Under the pieces are notes generated by a model. The model was given only the letters and a program-made list of their open reading frames with translations, was not told where the DNA came from and searched no databases. The translations under genes and the position numbers were made by a program. From Tenacibaculum agarivorans (GTDB taxonomy: Bacteria > Bacteroidota > Bacteroidia > Flavobacteriales > Flavobacteriaceae), in assembly GCF_001936575.1 (NCBI RefSeq), contig NZ_MSMP01000002.1, positions 62,001 through 126,000 of the forward strand: a DNA stretch of 64,000 nt, given 5' to 3'. Positions 10,797 to 18,911 of the stretch are shown in pieces. How positions within the stretch are numbered: position 1 is the stretch's first letter; the number at the start of each line of letters is the position of its first letter.

Positions 10797-12080
10797 TTGA
10801 AAAACCACTTACTACATATCATCTTATTATTCTGCAGCTTTTTAAGCTACGGTCAAACCTATCATGTAAGTGTAAACAATACCTTATACTATCAAAATAC
10901 AGGTTCAGCATCCTATTGTTTTAGGTCTAATCCAGCTTCTGTACCAAGTGTAGATGGTTTTTTAAGATTAGAAGACAAAAACGGGAACTTGTTAAAGGAT
11001 ATTGATGGTCATTTTACCTTAACTACTAGACCTGCTAGATTTATAGAAAATAGCGGAAAATGTAGATGGATAGAAGGATCAAATAGAGGTAGTACGTATA
11101 GTTTAGGTGGATATACTTTTACCATACCAGAAAATCAAAATTCCTATTACGAAGTAAAAACATTTGCTTTAGCAGCACCTTCTGCTATTTATTTTGAGGT
11201 AGAAGATAATAATATACGAGAGTTAAATTGTAATGGAGGTAGTGTAATTAGTGTCCCTTCCGTAGTTCCAACATCAGCTATCATAGAATGGGAGTATTTA
11301 TTAAACTCTTCAGTTGGAGTAGTTAATAACTCTCAAGGAAAAAGAAGTATCACAGTTGCTTTAAATACATTTCAAGAGAATCTGAGAAATCATATTGGGA
11401 AAACCATCTATTTCAGGTTTAAAATGAAAAATGGTATTCAATCTTCTTTTAAAGGGTATAAAATTGTATCCTGTTCGCCTGCATATCATAGTACAAATGT
11501 TAGTAATACTGTTTGTAATTACTCTACTGATGGGAGTTTTAAAATTAACTTCAGAAGAAATTTAAACGCTAATGAAACTTTGGTGATTACCCTTTATGAT
11601 GGAGATAATGATGCTATTTTGTACAATCAAGAATTTACCAAAACATTAATTAATAATGGAAATGGAACCTATGGATATCAATGGCAACAACCATTAGATG
11701 CTGGACGTTATCGAGTAAAATACCAAACTCACAATGGGAATGGAGGAATTGCTACTACTGATCCATCTTGGGATAGCCTAGAATTTATTCCAGTATTTAC
11801 CATAGGAAGGTCGGAGAAAGTAACGTTTTCTATAACCAATGATACTGATGAAAATTGTTACGCTGTTAACGACGGATACATTGATGTATCTGCCATTGGA
11901 CAGCCAGGTAACACATTTTTTTATCAATATAAGAAAGATGGAACTACACAAGTAGTTGCAGGACAAAGTTGGATTCCTTTCACAGGTAGTACAACTACTA
12001 GAATTTCAGGATTAGGAAAAGCAACGTATCGAGTACAAGTAAGACAAAGAAGAGGAACTAAAAACTGTTACGCAAAATGA
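10797..12080 (+). CDS. Secreted SprB-like repeat protein, paralogue 1 of 4
   Basis: 427 residues with a TTG start and a clear signal peptide ending SYGQ. The N-terminal 220 residues are private to this copy. The C-terminal 200 are shared with the next three genes: a domain opening CNYSTDGSFK, then NGNGTYGYQW and YRVKYQT, then a SprB-like repeat with NDGYIDV, FFYQYKKDG, AGQSWIPF, RISGLG and YRVQVR, ending NCYAK. There is no T9SS sorting domain after the repeat, which is odd for a SprB-like protein. The stop overlaps the next start (ATGA). Role unknown; probably an outer-surface component working with the SprB-like and barrel proteins of this unit. Confidence 0.7.
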   Translation: MKNHLLHIILLFCSFLSYGQTYHVSVNNTLYYQNTGSASYCFRSNPASVPSVDGFLRLEDKNGNLLKDIDGHFTLTTRPARFIENSGKCRWIEGSNRGSTYSLGGYTFTIPENQNSYYEVKTFALAAPSAIYFEVEDNNIRELNCNGGSVISVPSVVPTSAIIEWEYLLNSSVGVVNNSQGKRSITVALNTFQENLRNHIGKTIYFRFKMKNGIQSSFKGYKIVSCSPAYHSTNVSNTVCNYSTDGSFKINFRRNLNANETLVITLYDGDNDAILYNQEFTKTLINNGNGTYGYQWQQPLDAGRYRVKYQTHNGNGGIATTDPSWDSLEFIPVFTIGRSEKVTFSITNDTDENCYAVNDGYIDVSAIGQPGNTFFYQYKKDGTTQVVAGQSWIPFTGSTTTRISGLGKATYRVQVRQRRGTKNCYAK

Positions 12081-13333
12081 GAACTAAATATTACTATACG
12101 ACACTATTGCTAATGTTGTTTATTCAACAGTTTTCTTTCTCACAAGGATATGTGTTTAATAGTCTAATTGAAGATGTTTCTCTATCATGTGGACAGGGAG
12201 ATATTGCAGATGGTTTACCTCCTGGAGCTTTTGACACACCTGAATTATTAATTGTAGGTACTGGTACAAATGTAAGAGGTGTCCGTTTGGAAGGTAACAA
12301 TACAGGAAATTATATAGCAATATCACCACAAGAACTTTTTTGTGGTTATACATTTAATCCCACACTAGACAGATCAAACTATTGTGAGGATAGATATATA
12401 GAATACATAAATATTCGTCCAGATGATAACTTTAAAATCATAACCCCAAATCCAGGAATGGGAAATAGGAGAACTGAAATTACATTAGAAGCAAGCCCGG
12501 GGTATCATCCTTTAGTGTACAACTGGCAATATTTTGATATTAAAGATAATAGATGGAAACAATTTCCTAGTCGTTTCTTGGGGCAAAGTAGTATTACATT
12601 TGATGCAGAAGATTTATTTGGCGCCAATGCGGAAGATTATATAGATGAAAGTATTCAGTATAAGTTAGAGTTATGTAATGGTTGGTCTCCTGCTGGACCA
12701 TACATTTATGTTTTTGAATTTCCTTCTCCAGAATTTAAAGGCGCTACTCCAAGTTCAACAGTGTGTAGTTATACTGAGGATGGTAGTTTTGAATTAAAAC
12801 TAGGTAGAAATTTATTTGCGAATGAAAAACTTGCCGTAACTATTTATGAACAAGATATTACTACTGGTAATTTTACAATTATTCCTACTGGAGGACAAAA
12901 TTTTAGTGTTACTTCATTAAGAAATAATGGAGATGGGACTTTTAGTTATGTTTGGCCAAGAAATTTACCTGCAAAAACCTATAGAATAAAATATCAAACA
13001 GCTCGCAGAACAGATAATATAACTCAGAGTTCATTTAACAGTTTAGTATTTGCGGGAGAGGTAACCATACAGAATTCTCCCAGTGTAGGTTTTACAGTTT
13101 CAAAATCAGATAAAAATTGTTTTTCTACTAATGATGGGTACATAGATGTTCAAGCCACGGGATTAGGAAATATGTTTTTTTATCAATATAGAAAAGATGG
13201 ACAAGTACAAGTAGTAGCAGGACAAAGTTGGATTCCTTTTACAAGTTCAACAAGAATTTCTGGTTTAAATGAGGCAACGTATAGAGTACAAGTGAGACAA
13301 GTAAGAGAAGGGAAAGACTGTTACGCAAGATAA
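12077..13333 (+). CDS. Secreted SprB-like repeat protein, paralogue 2 of 4
   Basis: 418 residues; signal peptide ends near FSFSQG. The middle and C-terminal parts follow the paralogue pattern: CSYTEDGSFELKLGRNL, NNGDGTFSYVW, YRIKYQT, NDGYIDV, FFYQYRKDG, AGQSWIPF, RISGL and a terminal DCYAR. The FELKL-RNLF-NEKLAVTIYE stretch is almost the same in paralogue 3, so these two are the closest pair. The N-terminal 210 residues differ among copies, which suggests a variable ligand- or partner-binding half on a common C-terminal module. It overlaps the upstream gene by 4 bases. No sorting domain is present. Confidence 0.7.
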   Translation: MRTKYYYTTLLLMLFIQQFSFSQGYVFNSLIEDVSLSCGQGDIADGLPPGAFDTPELLIVGTGTNVRGVRLEGNNTGNYIAISPQELFCGYTFNPTLDRSNYCEDRYIEYINIRPDDNFKIITPNPGMGNRRTEITLEASPGYHPLVYNWQYFDIKDNRWKQFPSRFLGQSSITFDAEDLFGANAEDYIDESIQYKLELCNGWSPAGPYIYVFEFPSPEFKGATPSSTVCSYTEDGSFELKLGRNLFANEKLAVTIYEQDITTGNFTIIPTGGQNFSVTSLRNNGDGTFSYVWPRNLPAKTYRIKYQTARRTDNITQSSFNSLVFAGEVTIQNSPSVGFTVSKSDKNCFSTNDGYIDVQATGLGNMFFYQYRKDGQVQVVAGQSWIPFTSSTRISGLNEATYRVQVRQVREGKDCYAR

Positions 13334-13356
13334 GAAGTTAAGTAATCAACCATAAA

Positions 13357-14724
13357 ATGAATATAATAAAGCAACATAGAGTTTTAATGTTGTTACTAAT
13401 ATTAGTAACAACATTGGGCTATGGTCAGCACACTTATTTGTTCAGATATAAAGCTACTTTCAATTCATCAGTTACCAGTACCCCTTTGTTTTTTGAAAAC
13501 ACCATCACTACTAATGCAGGAGCGTTATTAGATGTTAGCTTTACTAGAGGACAAGTGCCAACTATAGACGAATTTAGAATTGTAACATTTACCAATGAAA
13601 TTACTTCAGTTACTTCTACAGGAAGATATTCTCCAGGTTTTATAGGTGGAGGTGGACTTGGTGGTGGTGGCGGACCAAGTTGTAATAATATCACTAATAA
13701 TACTAATACAATAGCATTCAATAATTGTCTTGGTGCACAATTGATTTCAGGAACATTTGGTCCATTTCAATGTTTAACTAGAAATATTCAGTTTTTCGAA
13801 TTAAGAAAAATTGACGACATCAGGGTGGTGAATAATTTCTCTAATACCAATAATGAAATTAAAGCCTGTGAGAGCAAATCTATTGTAATTCCTGTACAGT
13901 GTGCCTATGCACTAGAATATAAAATTCCAAGCAATTCCAATTGGTTAGAATTGCTACCGTATGGTAATAATCCTAGAACAGTGTCTATTTCGTATACCGA
14001 TTTTCCAGGATTAGTACCAGGACAAAACCTACAAATAAGAGTAAAATATTTATTAGGTACTACAGATCCTAAAGCATATTCTGGAACTTTATCTTATCTC
14101 ATCAGAGCCTGTTCGCCTCAATTTAAGGAAGCAAATCCTAGAAGTACTAAATGTAGTTATACTACAGATGGAAGTTTTGAATTAAAATTACAACGAAATT
14201 TATTTTCGAATGAAAAACTAGCAGTTACTATTTATGAAAGAAATACAATAACAGGTGATTTCGATATTATTCCTACAGGAGGACAAAATCTTAATATTAC
14301 CTCTTTAACAAACAATGGTGATGGTACCTACAGCTATTTTTGGCCAAATAATTTACCTGCTAAAAGATTTAAAATCAAATACCAAACAGCAAGTGTTAGT
14401 GAAAATATTACAGATGCTTCTTTTCGAACTTTAGAATTTGCTGGTGAAGTTACCATCGGAGCTCCTCAAGCTGTAAGTTTTTCCATAGCTAAAGCAGAAG
14501 ATAAAACATGCTTTTTTACCAATAATGGTTATATAGACATTAGTGCCTCAGGGCAAAGTGGTAGAACTTTTTTCTATCAATATAGAAAAGACGGACAAGT
14601 ACAAGTAATATCAGGAAAAAGTTGGATTCCTTTTAGTAATTCAAATACAACCAAAATTTCTGGTTTGGGGGAAGCAAGTTATAGAATACAAGTAAGAGAT
14701 TCAAATGATTGTTATGCGAGGTAA
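13357..14724 (+). CDS. Secreted SprB-like repeat protein, paralogue 3 of 4
   Basis: 455 residues with a signal peptide ending GYGQ. A glycine-rich run (GGGGLGGGGG, near residue 100) sits in the private N-terminal half. The shared C-terminal half has CSYTTDGSFELKLQRNL, NNGDGTYSYFW, FKIKYQT, NNGYIDI, FFYQYRKDG, SGKSWIPF and a final NDCYAR. It starts 23 bases after the previous stop, and its last 20 bases overlap the first codons of the next paralogue. Like its siblings it stops right after the repeat, without a T9SS C-terminal domain. Confidence 0.7.
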   Translation: MNIIKQHRVLMLLLILVTTLGYGQHTYLFRYKATFNSSVTSTPLFFENTITTNAGALLDVSFTRGQVPTIDEFRIVTFTNEITSVTSTGRYSPGFIGGGGLGGGGGPSCNNITNNTNTIAFNNCLGAQLISGTFGPFQCLTRNIQFFELRKIDDIRVVNNFSNTNNEIKACESKSIVIPVQCAYALEYKIPSNSNWLELLPYGNNPRTVSISYTDFPGLVPGQNLQIRVKYLLGTTDPKAYSGTLSYLIRACSPQFKEANPRSTKCSYTTDGSFELKLQRNLFSNEKLAVTIYERNTITGDFDIIPTGGQNLNITSLTNNGDGTYSYFWPNNLPAKRFKIKYQTASVSENITDASFRTLEFAGEVTIGAPQAVSFSIAKAEDKTCFFTNNGYIDISASGQSGRTFFYQYRKDGQVQVISGKSWIPFSNSNTTKISGLGEASYRIQVRDSNDCYAR

Positions 14725-16027
14725 AGTTAGGTTGAACATAAAAGCATTAATAGTCATATTCCTTTGTTTTAAGGGAGTACTAAGCTTGGGTGCACAAGCT
14801 AGCTATAGAATAGAATTTTTTAACCTTAATTATAGAATTAATAAAGGAGTAAAAAATAGAACCAGTTCCAATATAAATATTGAAATTCATTATGCTAATG
14901 GAACAAAAAGAAATTTATATTATAGACCTATCAGAAATAGAGGAGATAATGAAAATAACTTTAAAATAACTCCTTTTATAGCGTACAGTAGGCCTGTAAA
15001 AATAACCTGTTTTGCATTTGTGAATTTTAGAACTGGAACAGATGCTAATGGAACAAAAACTGTAAATTTTTCTAATGATTGTGTTGAAGGTAGTTTTGAT
15101 GAAGGCTATTCTCCACGTATGACACATATTCGTTTTAGTTATAGAATTTATCCTATAATAAAATTAACTCAACCTACAGATAATAATATAGCACCTAATC
15201 AATATTTTAATACTAGAGCAACATCAGGATTTTTAGCCCCCACATATAGAAAATGGGAATATAAATTAGGAAATGGAGCATGGAAGTATGTACCCAATGC
15301 AAGTGGTTCAGTACTAATAAAAAGACCTCAAGATTTTTTATCAGGGAATTATATAGGTCAGTACATTAGATTTAGAATTAAAACATGTAATACTAATTAC
15401 AATTCTACAATTGTAAGCTATTACCTCATAGATAATCCACCCCCAATTATATCACACTCAGTAACAAAAACCAGATGTAATTATACTTCTGATGGAGGGA
15501 TAACATTAAATTTTCAAAGACCATTGCGAACCAATGAAAAGATGTTAATCGCATTATACTTTGAAAATACTGTAGGATCTAATAGTTTCTATTTCTATAA
15601 AAGTTTTTCTACAACCAATTTATCATACGATGGGACAAATTATAGCTATACGTTTCCAGAGAATTTAGATGCGGGGAATTATCAAGTTAAATATCAAACA
15701 GTAAATAGAAACTTGGGAGAAGAAAATTGGACAAGCTTAACAGCTAGGAACGTAAAAATTAACGAGACAGCTCAAGTAAATTTTAATATTACAAAAAGAT
15801 CAGATAAAACCTGTTTTGTTAGAGACGATGGTTATATAGAAATTAATGCAAATGGAGAAAAAGGGCGAACATTTTTTTATCAATATTTAAAAGGAGGAGT
15901 ATTACAAACAATAGCAGGACAAAGTTGGATTCCTTTTAGCAATCCAAATACAACTAGAATTTCTGGTTTAGGAGAATATACATATAGAATACAAGTAAGA
16001 GATTCAAATAATTGTTATGCAAGATAA
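14705..16027 (+). CDS. Secreted SprB-like repeat protein, paralogue 4 of 4
   Basis: 440 residues from the first ATG; an ATG three codons later is an equal candidate. A hydrophobic signal (ALIVIFLCFKGVLSL) ends near GAQA. The private half is rich in Arg, Asn and Tyr. The shared half has CNYTSDGGITLNFQRPL, YSYTFPENLDAG, YQVKYQT, DDGYIEI, FFYQYLKGG, AGQSWIPF, RISGLGEYTYRIQVR and the same NCYAR end. The 20-base overlap with paralogue 3 suggests growth of the array by tandem duplication with reuse of the repeat end. A short remnant of another repeat end lies just downstream. Confidence 0.7.
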   Translation: MIVMRGKVRLNIKALIVIFLCFKGVLSLGAQASYRIEFFNLNYRINKGVKNRTSSNINIEIHYANGTKRNLYYRPIRNRGDNENNFKITPFIAYSRPVKITCFAFVNFRTGTDANGTKTVNFSNDCVEGSFDEGYSPRMTHIRFSYRIYPIIKLTQPTDNNIAPNQYFNTRATSGFLAPTYRKWEYKLGNGAWKYVPNASGSVLIKRPQDFLSGNYIGQYIRFRIKTCNTNYNSTIVSYYLIDNPPPIISHSVTKTRCNYTSDGGITLNFQRPLRTNEKMLIALYFENTVGSNSFYFYKSFSTTNLSYDGTNYSYTFPENLDAGNYQVKYQTVNRNLGEENWTSLTARNVKINETAQVNFNITKRSDKTCFVRDDGYIEINANGEKGRTFFYQYLKGGVLQTIAGQSWIPFSNPNTTRISGLGEYTYRIQVRDSNNCYAR

Positions 16028-16083
16028 TAAATAGAATATTACATATATAGCAATATAAATAAAAGAATAATCAATAACATATA

Positions 16084-16140
16084 GTGAAAAACAATTACAG
16101 GATTCAAGTGAGTGATTTAGAAAAATGTAGTATAGAATAA
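16084..16140 (+). pseudogene. Remnant of a fifth paralogue (repeat C-terminal end only)
   Basis: An 18-codon frame starting at a GTG reads NYRIQVSDLEKCSIE and stops. It aligns with the YRIQVRDSNNCYAR end of paralogue 4: YRIQV-x-D is identical and the Cys is kept. Nothing else of a gene is present around it, so it is best seen as the decayed 3' end of another member of the array. Confidence 0.5.
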
Positions 16141-16164
16141 TAAAAGAGAAAGTTTACAAATAGA

Positions 16165-18600
16165 ATGATGAAAATAATATATAAAGTAGTTTTACTACTT
16201 GTATTTGGGGGATTTTTTGGAGTGTTTACAGTTAGGGGACAACAAATAGATTTTGAAAATATAGGAAAAGGGTCGCCATTAAAAGTAAATGGAAATATTG
16301 CGGCGAATTCAGTGTTTTATAATTCGAGTCAGAATTCATCTAGAGCACCATTTACGTATTTTTTACAAGGAACATTAAACTTTAGTGTGTACGAGTTTTC
16401 GGTACCTGTAAGTTATAGTTTTTCCAATCAAGGAGAAGATTTAGAATATCAATTGCCTTTTAACTTCAACCGCTTAAGTTTACATCCAAAATATAAATGG
16501 ATTCAAGCACATATTGGAGATGTTACCATGACATTCTCACCTTACACCTTAGCGGGGCATCAGTTTACTGGAGGAGGAGTTGAATTAACACCAAATGGAG
16601 GTTTTACATTTTCTGCTATGAGTGGTCGTTTATTGCAAGCTACCGAAGATGATGAAGATAATAGAACACAACCTGCTTTTAGAAGAATGGGATACGGTGC
16701 TAAAATTGGGTACGAAAAAGATAAGTACAGTGTTGAAGTAATTGGATTTTATGCCAAAGATGAAATAAATTCTATTAGTGCTATTCCAGAAGAAAAGAAC
16801 GTTTTACCCAAAGAAAATTTAGTAGTGAGCATGAAAGGGGGTGTAAGTATTATGGATGGTTTACGAGTGAAAGGAGAGTTTGCGTCTACGGCAATAACAC
16901 AAGACTTAAGAGCAACGGAAAGTGATACAAACCAAGGAATTGCAGGATTGTTTTTCAATAACAGAGGTTCTACAGAGTTTTATAACGCATACAACACACA
17001 ACTAGAATACGCTTTTGATAAATTTAGTTTCGGAGTTGGGTATGAAAGAATTGATCCTGGCTACCAAACTTTAGGAGGATATTTCTTTAATAATGATTTT
17101 GAAAATATCACTTTAAATGGTACAACGTCTATTTTTAGAAATAAGGTAAACCTATCTTTCAATGTAGGATACCAACGAGACGATCTCGAAAATCAAAAGG
17201 AAACAAGTACCAATAGAACCATTGGTAGTGTAAATGCGACATATGCTTTAAATGAAAAGATCAATATTTCGGGGAGTTATTCGAATTTTACGACATTTAC
17301 AAATAGTAGATTAGATCAGTTTGACAATATTAATGATGATAATCTTGCAGATAATCAAGATGAATTATTCGATTTTAAACAACTTTCTCAAAATGCAAAT
17401 GTAAACGTAGGCTACATCATAGAAAATAGTAAGCAAAGAAGACAAAATTTAAATACAAATTATTCATTAGCTACCGTAGCAAATGAAGAAAATGGAATTG
17501 TTAGAATTGGAGATGGTTCGACCTTTCATAATTTTAATACTTCCTATACTTTAGGTTTACCACAGCAAAAAATTAATATTACTTCTGCTTTAAACACAAC
17601 CTATAATACAATAGGTACAGAAGAAGCTTTTACTTGGGGACCAACAGCTGCGGTTAGTAAGAAATTTTTACAAGATAAATTAAATACTACGTTTAGTACA
17701 TCATATAATCAAAGTAAAGGAAAAACGAATGATACAAAAGCGACAAATATTAGACTAAGTGCAAATTACATTTATAGAAAAAAACACAACTTTAATTTGA
17801 GTGCTATTCAATTATTTAGAAGTGTTTCAGATCGAAATACACAAGATTTGACAGTTACATTCGGATATAGTTATGCATTTGATTTAACAGGAATTAAAGG
17901 ATTAGGAGGTAATCGAAGAAACAATGGTTCATCAGAATCTTCTACCAAAGACAAGAAGAGTAAGAAGAAAAAGTCATTCAGTTTTGCATATAAAACCTAT
18001 ATTTTTGAAGGAGAACCTAATGAAATTACTTTTGATATTCTAGATATTGCTAAAAAAGAACAATTTGTAGAGCAACGCAAAATAAAGACGATTGAAGATC
18101 GATTAGGAGAGGCGAAACAAGAAATGATTGATGGAGAATTAAAATCGAAAAGAACCTATAAAAAGAAAGCGATTGCCTATTTAGACCTGTTACATAAAAA
18201 CCAAGGCTTTTTAGATACATATTTTGATCTTGGTTTCAGAGGATTAAAGAAATTATACGAAGATGCAGAACGAATAGAAAGAAATGTAGAAAAGAAATTC
18301 AATCAAGCTCAATTGATGTACAATAAAGCGCACAGCCAAAAAAAGAAGAAATTACTACAATTCTTGAAAAAGAGAGAAGCGGCTTATGTCGCTAATAAAT
18401 ATATTATTGAAAACTTAAAAGGATTAAAAAAACAAGATTTAAAACAGACTAATGGAGTTTTTAATGATTTTAAAAATGAGCACATAGATACTGTTTTTAG
18501 AATGTTAGAAGAAGGCAAAACGAAAAGAGAAGTATCTATATTTTTAGAATTAGCATTTGCCAAAATGTATCATGATCTTTCTAAAACAGCTAAATCATAA
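16165..18600 (+). CDS. Outer-membrane beta-barrel protein with C-terminal helical domain
   Basis: 811 residues with a signal peptide ending RGQQ. From about residue 60 to 600 the sequence alternates amphipathic strands with turns rich in N, D and G, typical of an outer-membrane barrel of many strands. A basic KKSKKKK-type linker near residue 595 is followed by about 200 charged, helical residues (IEDRLGEAKQEM, KKFNQAQLMYNKA) that probably sit in the periplasm. It is the last gene of the surface unit and is followed by a strong terminator. By position it could be the outer-membrane partner that displays or exports the SprB-like proteins, but it does not resemble PorP/SprF and I do not name a family. 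Confidence 0.65.
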   Translation: MMKIIYKVVLLLVFGGFFGVFTVRGQQIDFENIGKGSPLKVNGNIAANSVFYNSSQNSSRAPFTYFLQGTLNFSVYEFSVPVSYSFSNQGEDLEYQLPFNFNRLSLHPKYKWIQAHIGDVTMTFSPYTLAGHQFTGGGVELTPNGGFTFSAMSGRLLQATEDDEDNRTQPAFRRMGYGAKIGYEKDKYSVEVIGFYAKDEINSISAIPEEKNVLPKENLVVSMKGGVSIMDGLRVKGEFASTAITQDLRATESDTNQGIAGLFFNNRGSTEFYNAYNTQLEYAFDKFSFGVGYERIDPGYQTLGGYFFNNDFENITLNGTTSIFRNKVNLSFNVGYQRDDLENQKETSTNRTIGSVNATYALNEKINISGSYSNFTTFTNSRLDQFDNINDDNLADNQDELFDFKQLSQNANVNVGYIIENSKQRRQNLNTNYSLATVANEENGIVRIGDGSTFHNFNTSYTLGLPQQKINITSALNTTYNTIGTEEAFTWGPTAAVSKKFLQDKLNTTFSTSYNQSKGKTNDTKATNIRLSANYIYRKKHNFNLSAIQLFRSVSDRNTQDLTVTFGYSYAFDLTGIKGLGGNRRNNGSSESSTKDKKSKKKKSFSFAYKTYIFEGEPNEITFDILDIAKKEQFVEQRKIKTIEDRLGEAKQEMIDGELKSKRTYKKKAIAYLDLLHKNQGFLDTYFDLGFRGLKKLYEDAERIERNVEKKFNQAQLMYNKAHSQKKKKLLQFLKKREAAYVANKYIIENLKGLKKQDLKQTNGVFNDFKNEHIDTVFRMLEEGKTKREVSIFLELAFAKMYHDLSKTAKS

Positions 18601-18635
18601 ATAAGTTTAGATCACTAAATTTGAGAACTATATAT

Positions 18636-18668
18636 AACTACTATCCATACTTGGGTAGTAGTTTTTTT
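18636..18668 (+). terminator. Rho-independent terminator of the surface operon
   Basis: An 11-bp stem (AACTACTATCC against GGGTAGTAGTT, one G-T pair) with a 6-base loop is followed by a run of seven T. It lies 36 bases after the barrel gene and ends the 18.6-kb unit. Confidence 0.85.
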
Positions 18669-18842
18669 AGAGGTCAATGTGAGTCCGATATAACTAAAAG
18701 ATATCAGTTCTGTAAAGGTTAACTAATTCAATCATTTATTATTTTGTAAGAAGATAATATTATCTAAAATTTAATTTTAAAGGTGAATTTTTAACGTTTT
18801 TCTATTTTTAATCCCTGAAAATAAGAATATAAGATTTTTTTT

Positions 18843-18891
18843 GAAATACGTATTTCTTTTATTTAAAATTAAGTATAAATACTTAGATTTG
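18843..18891 (+). promoter_or_regulatory. Nitrate reductase control region: two dyads and a -7 box
   Basis: GAAATACGTATTTC (18843-18856) is a perfect palindrome. AAGTATAAATACTT (18871-18884) is a 5-4-5 dyad with FNR-type spacing. TAGATTTG (18884-18891) matches the Bacteroidota -7 element TAnnTTTG. No TTTG is seen 20 bases upstream of the -7 box, as expected for an activator-dependent promoter. The ATG is at 18912. Similar dyads occur at 27024 and 28005. Regulator identity is inferred. Confidence 0.5.
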
Positions 18892-18911
18892 TGTAATAAG
18901 GTATTTACTGT

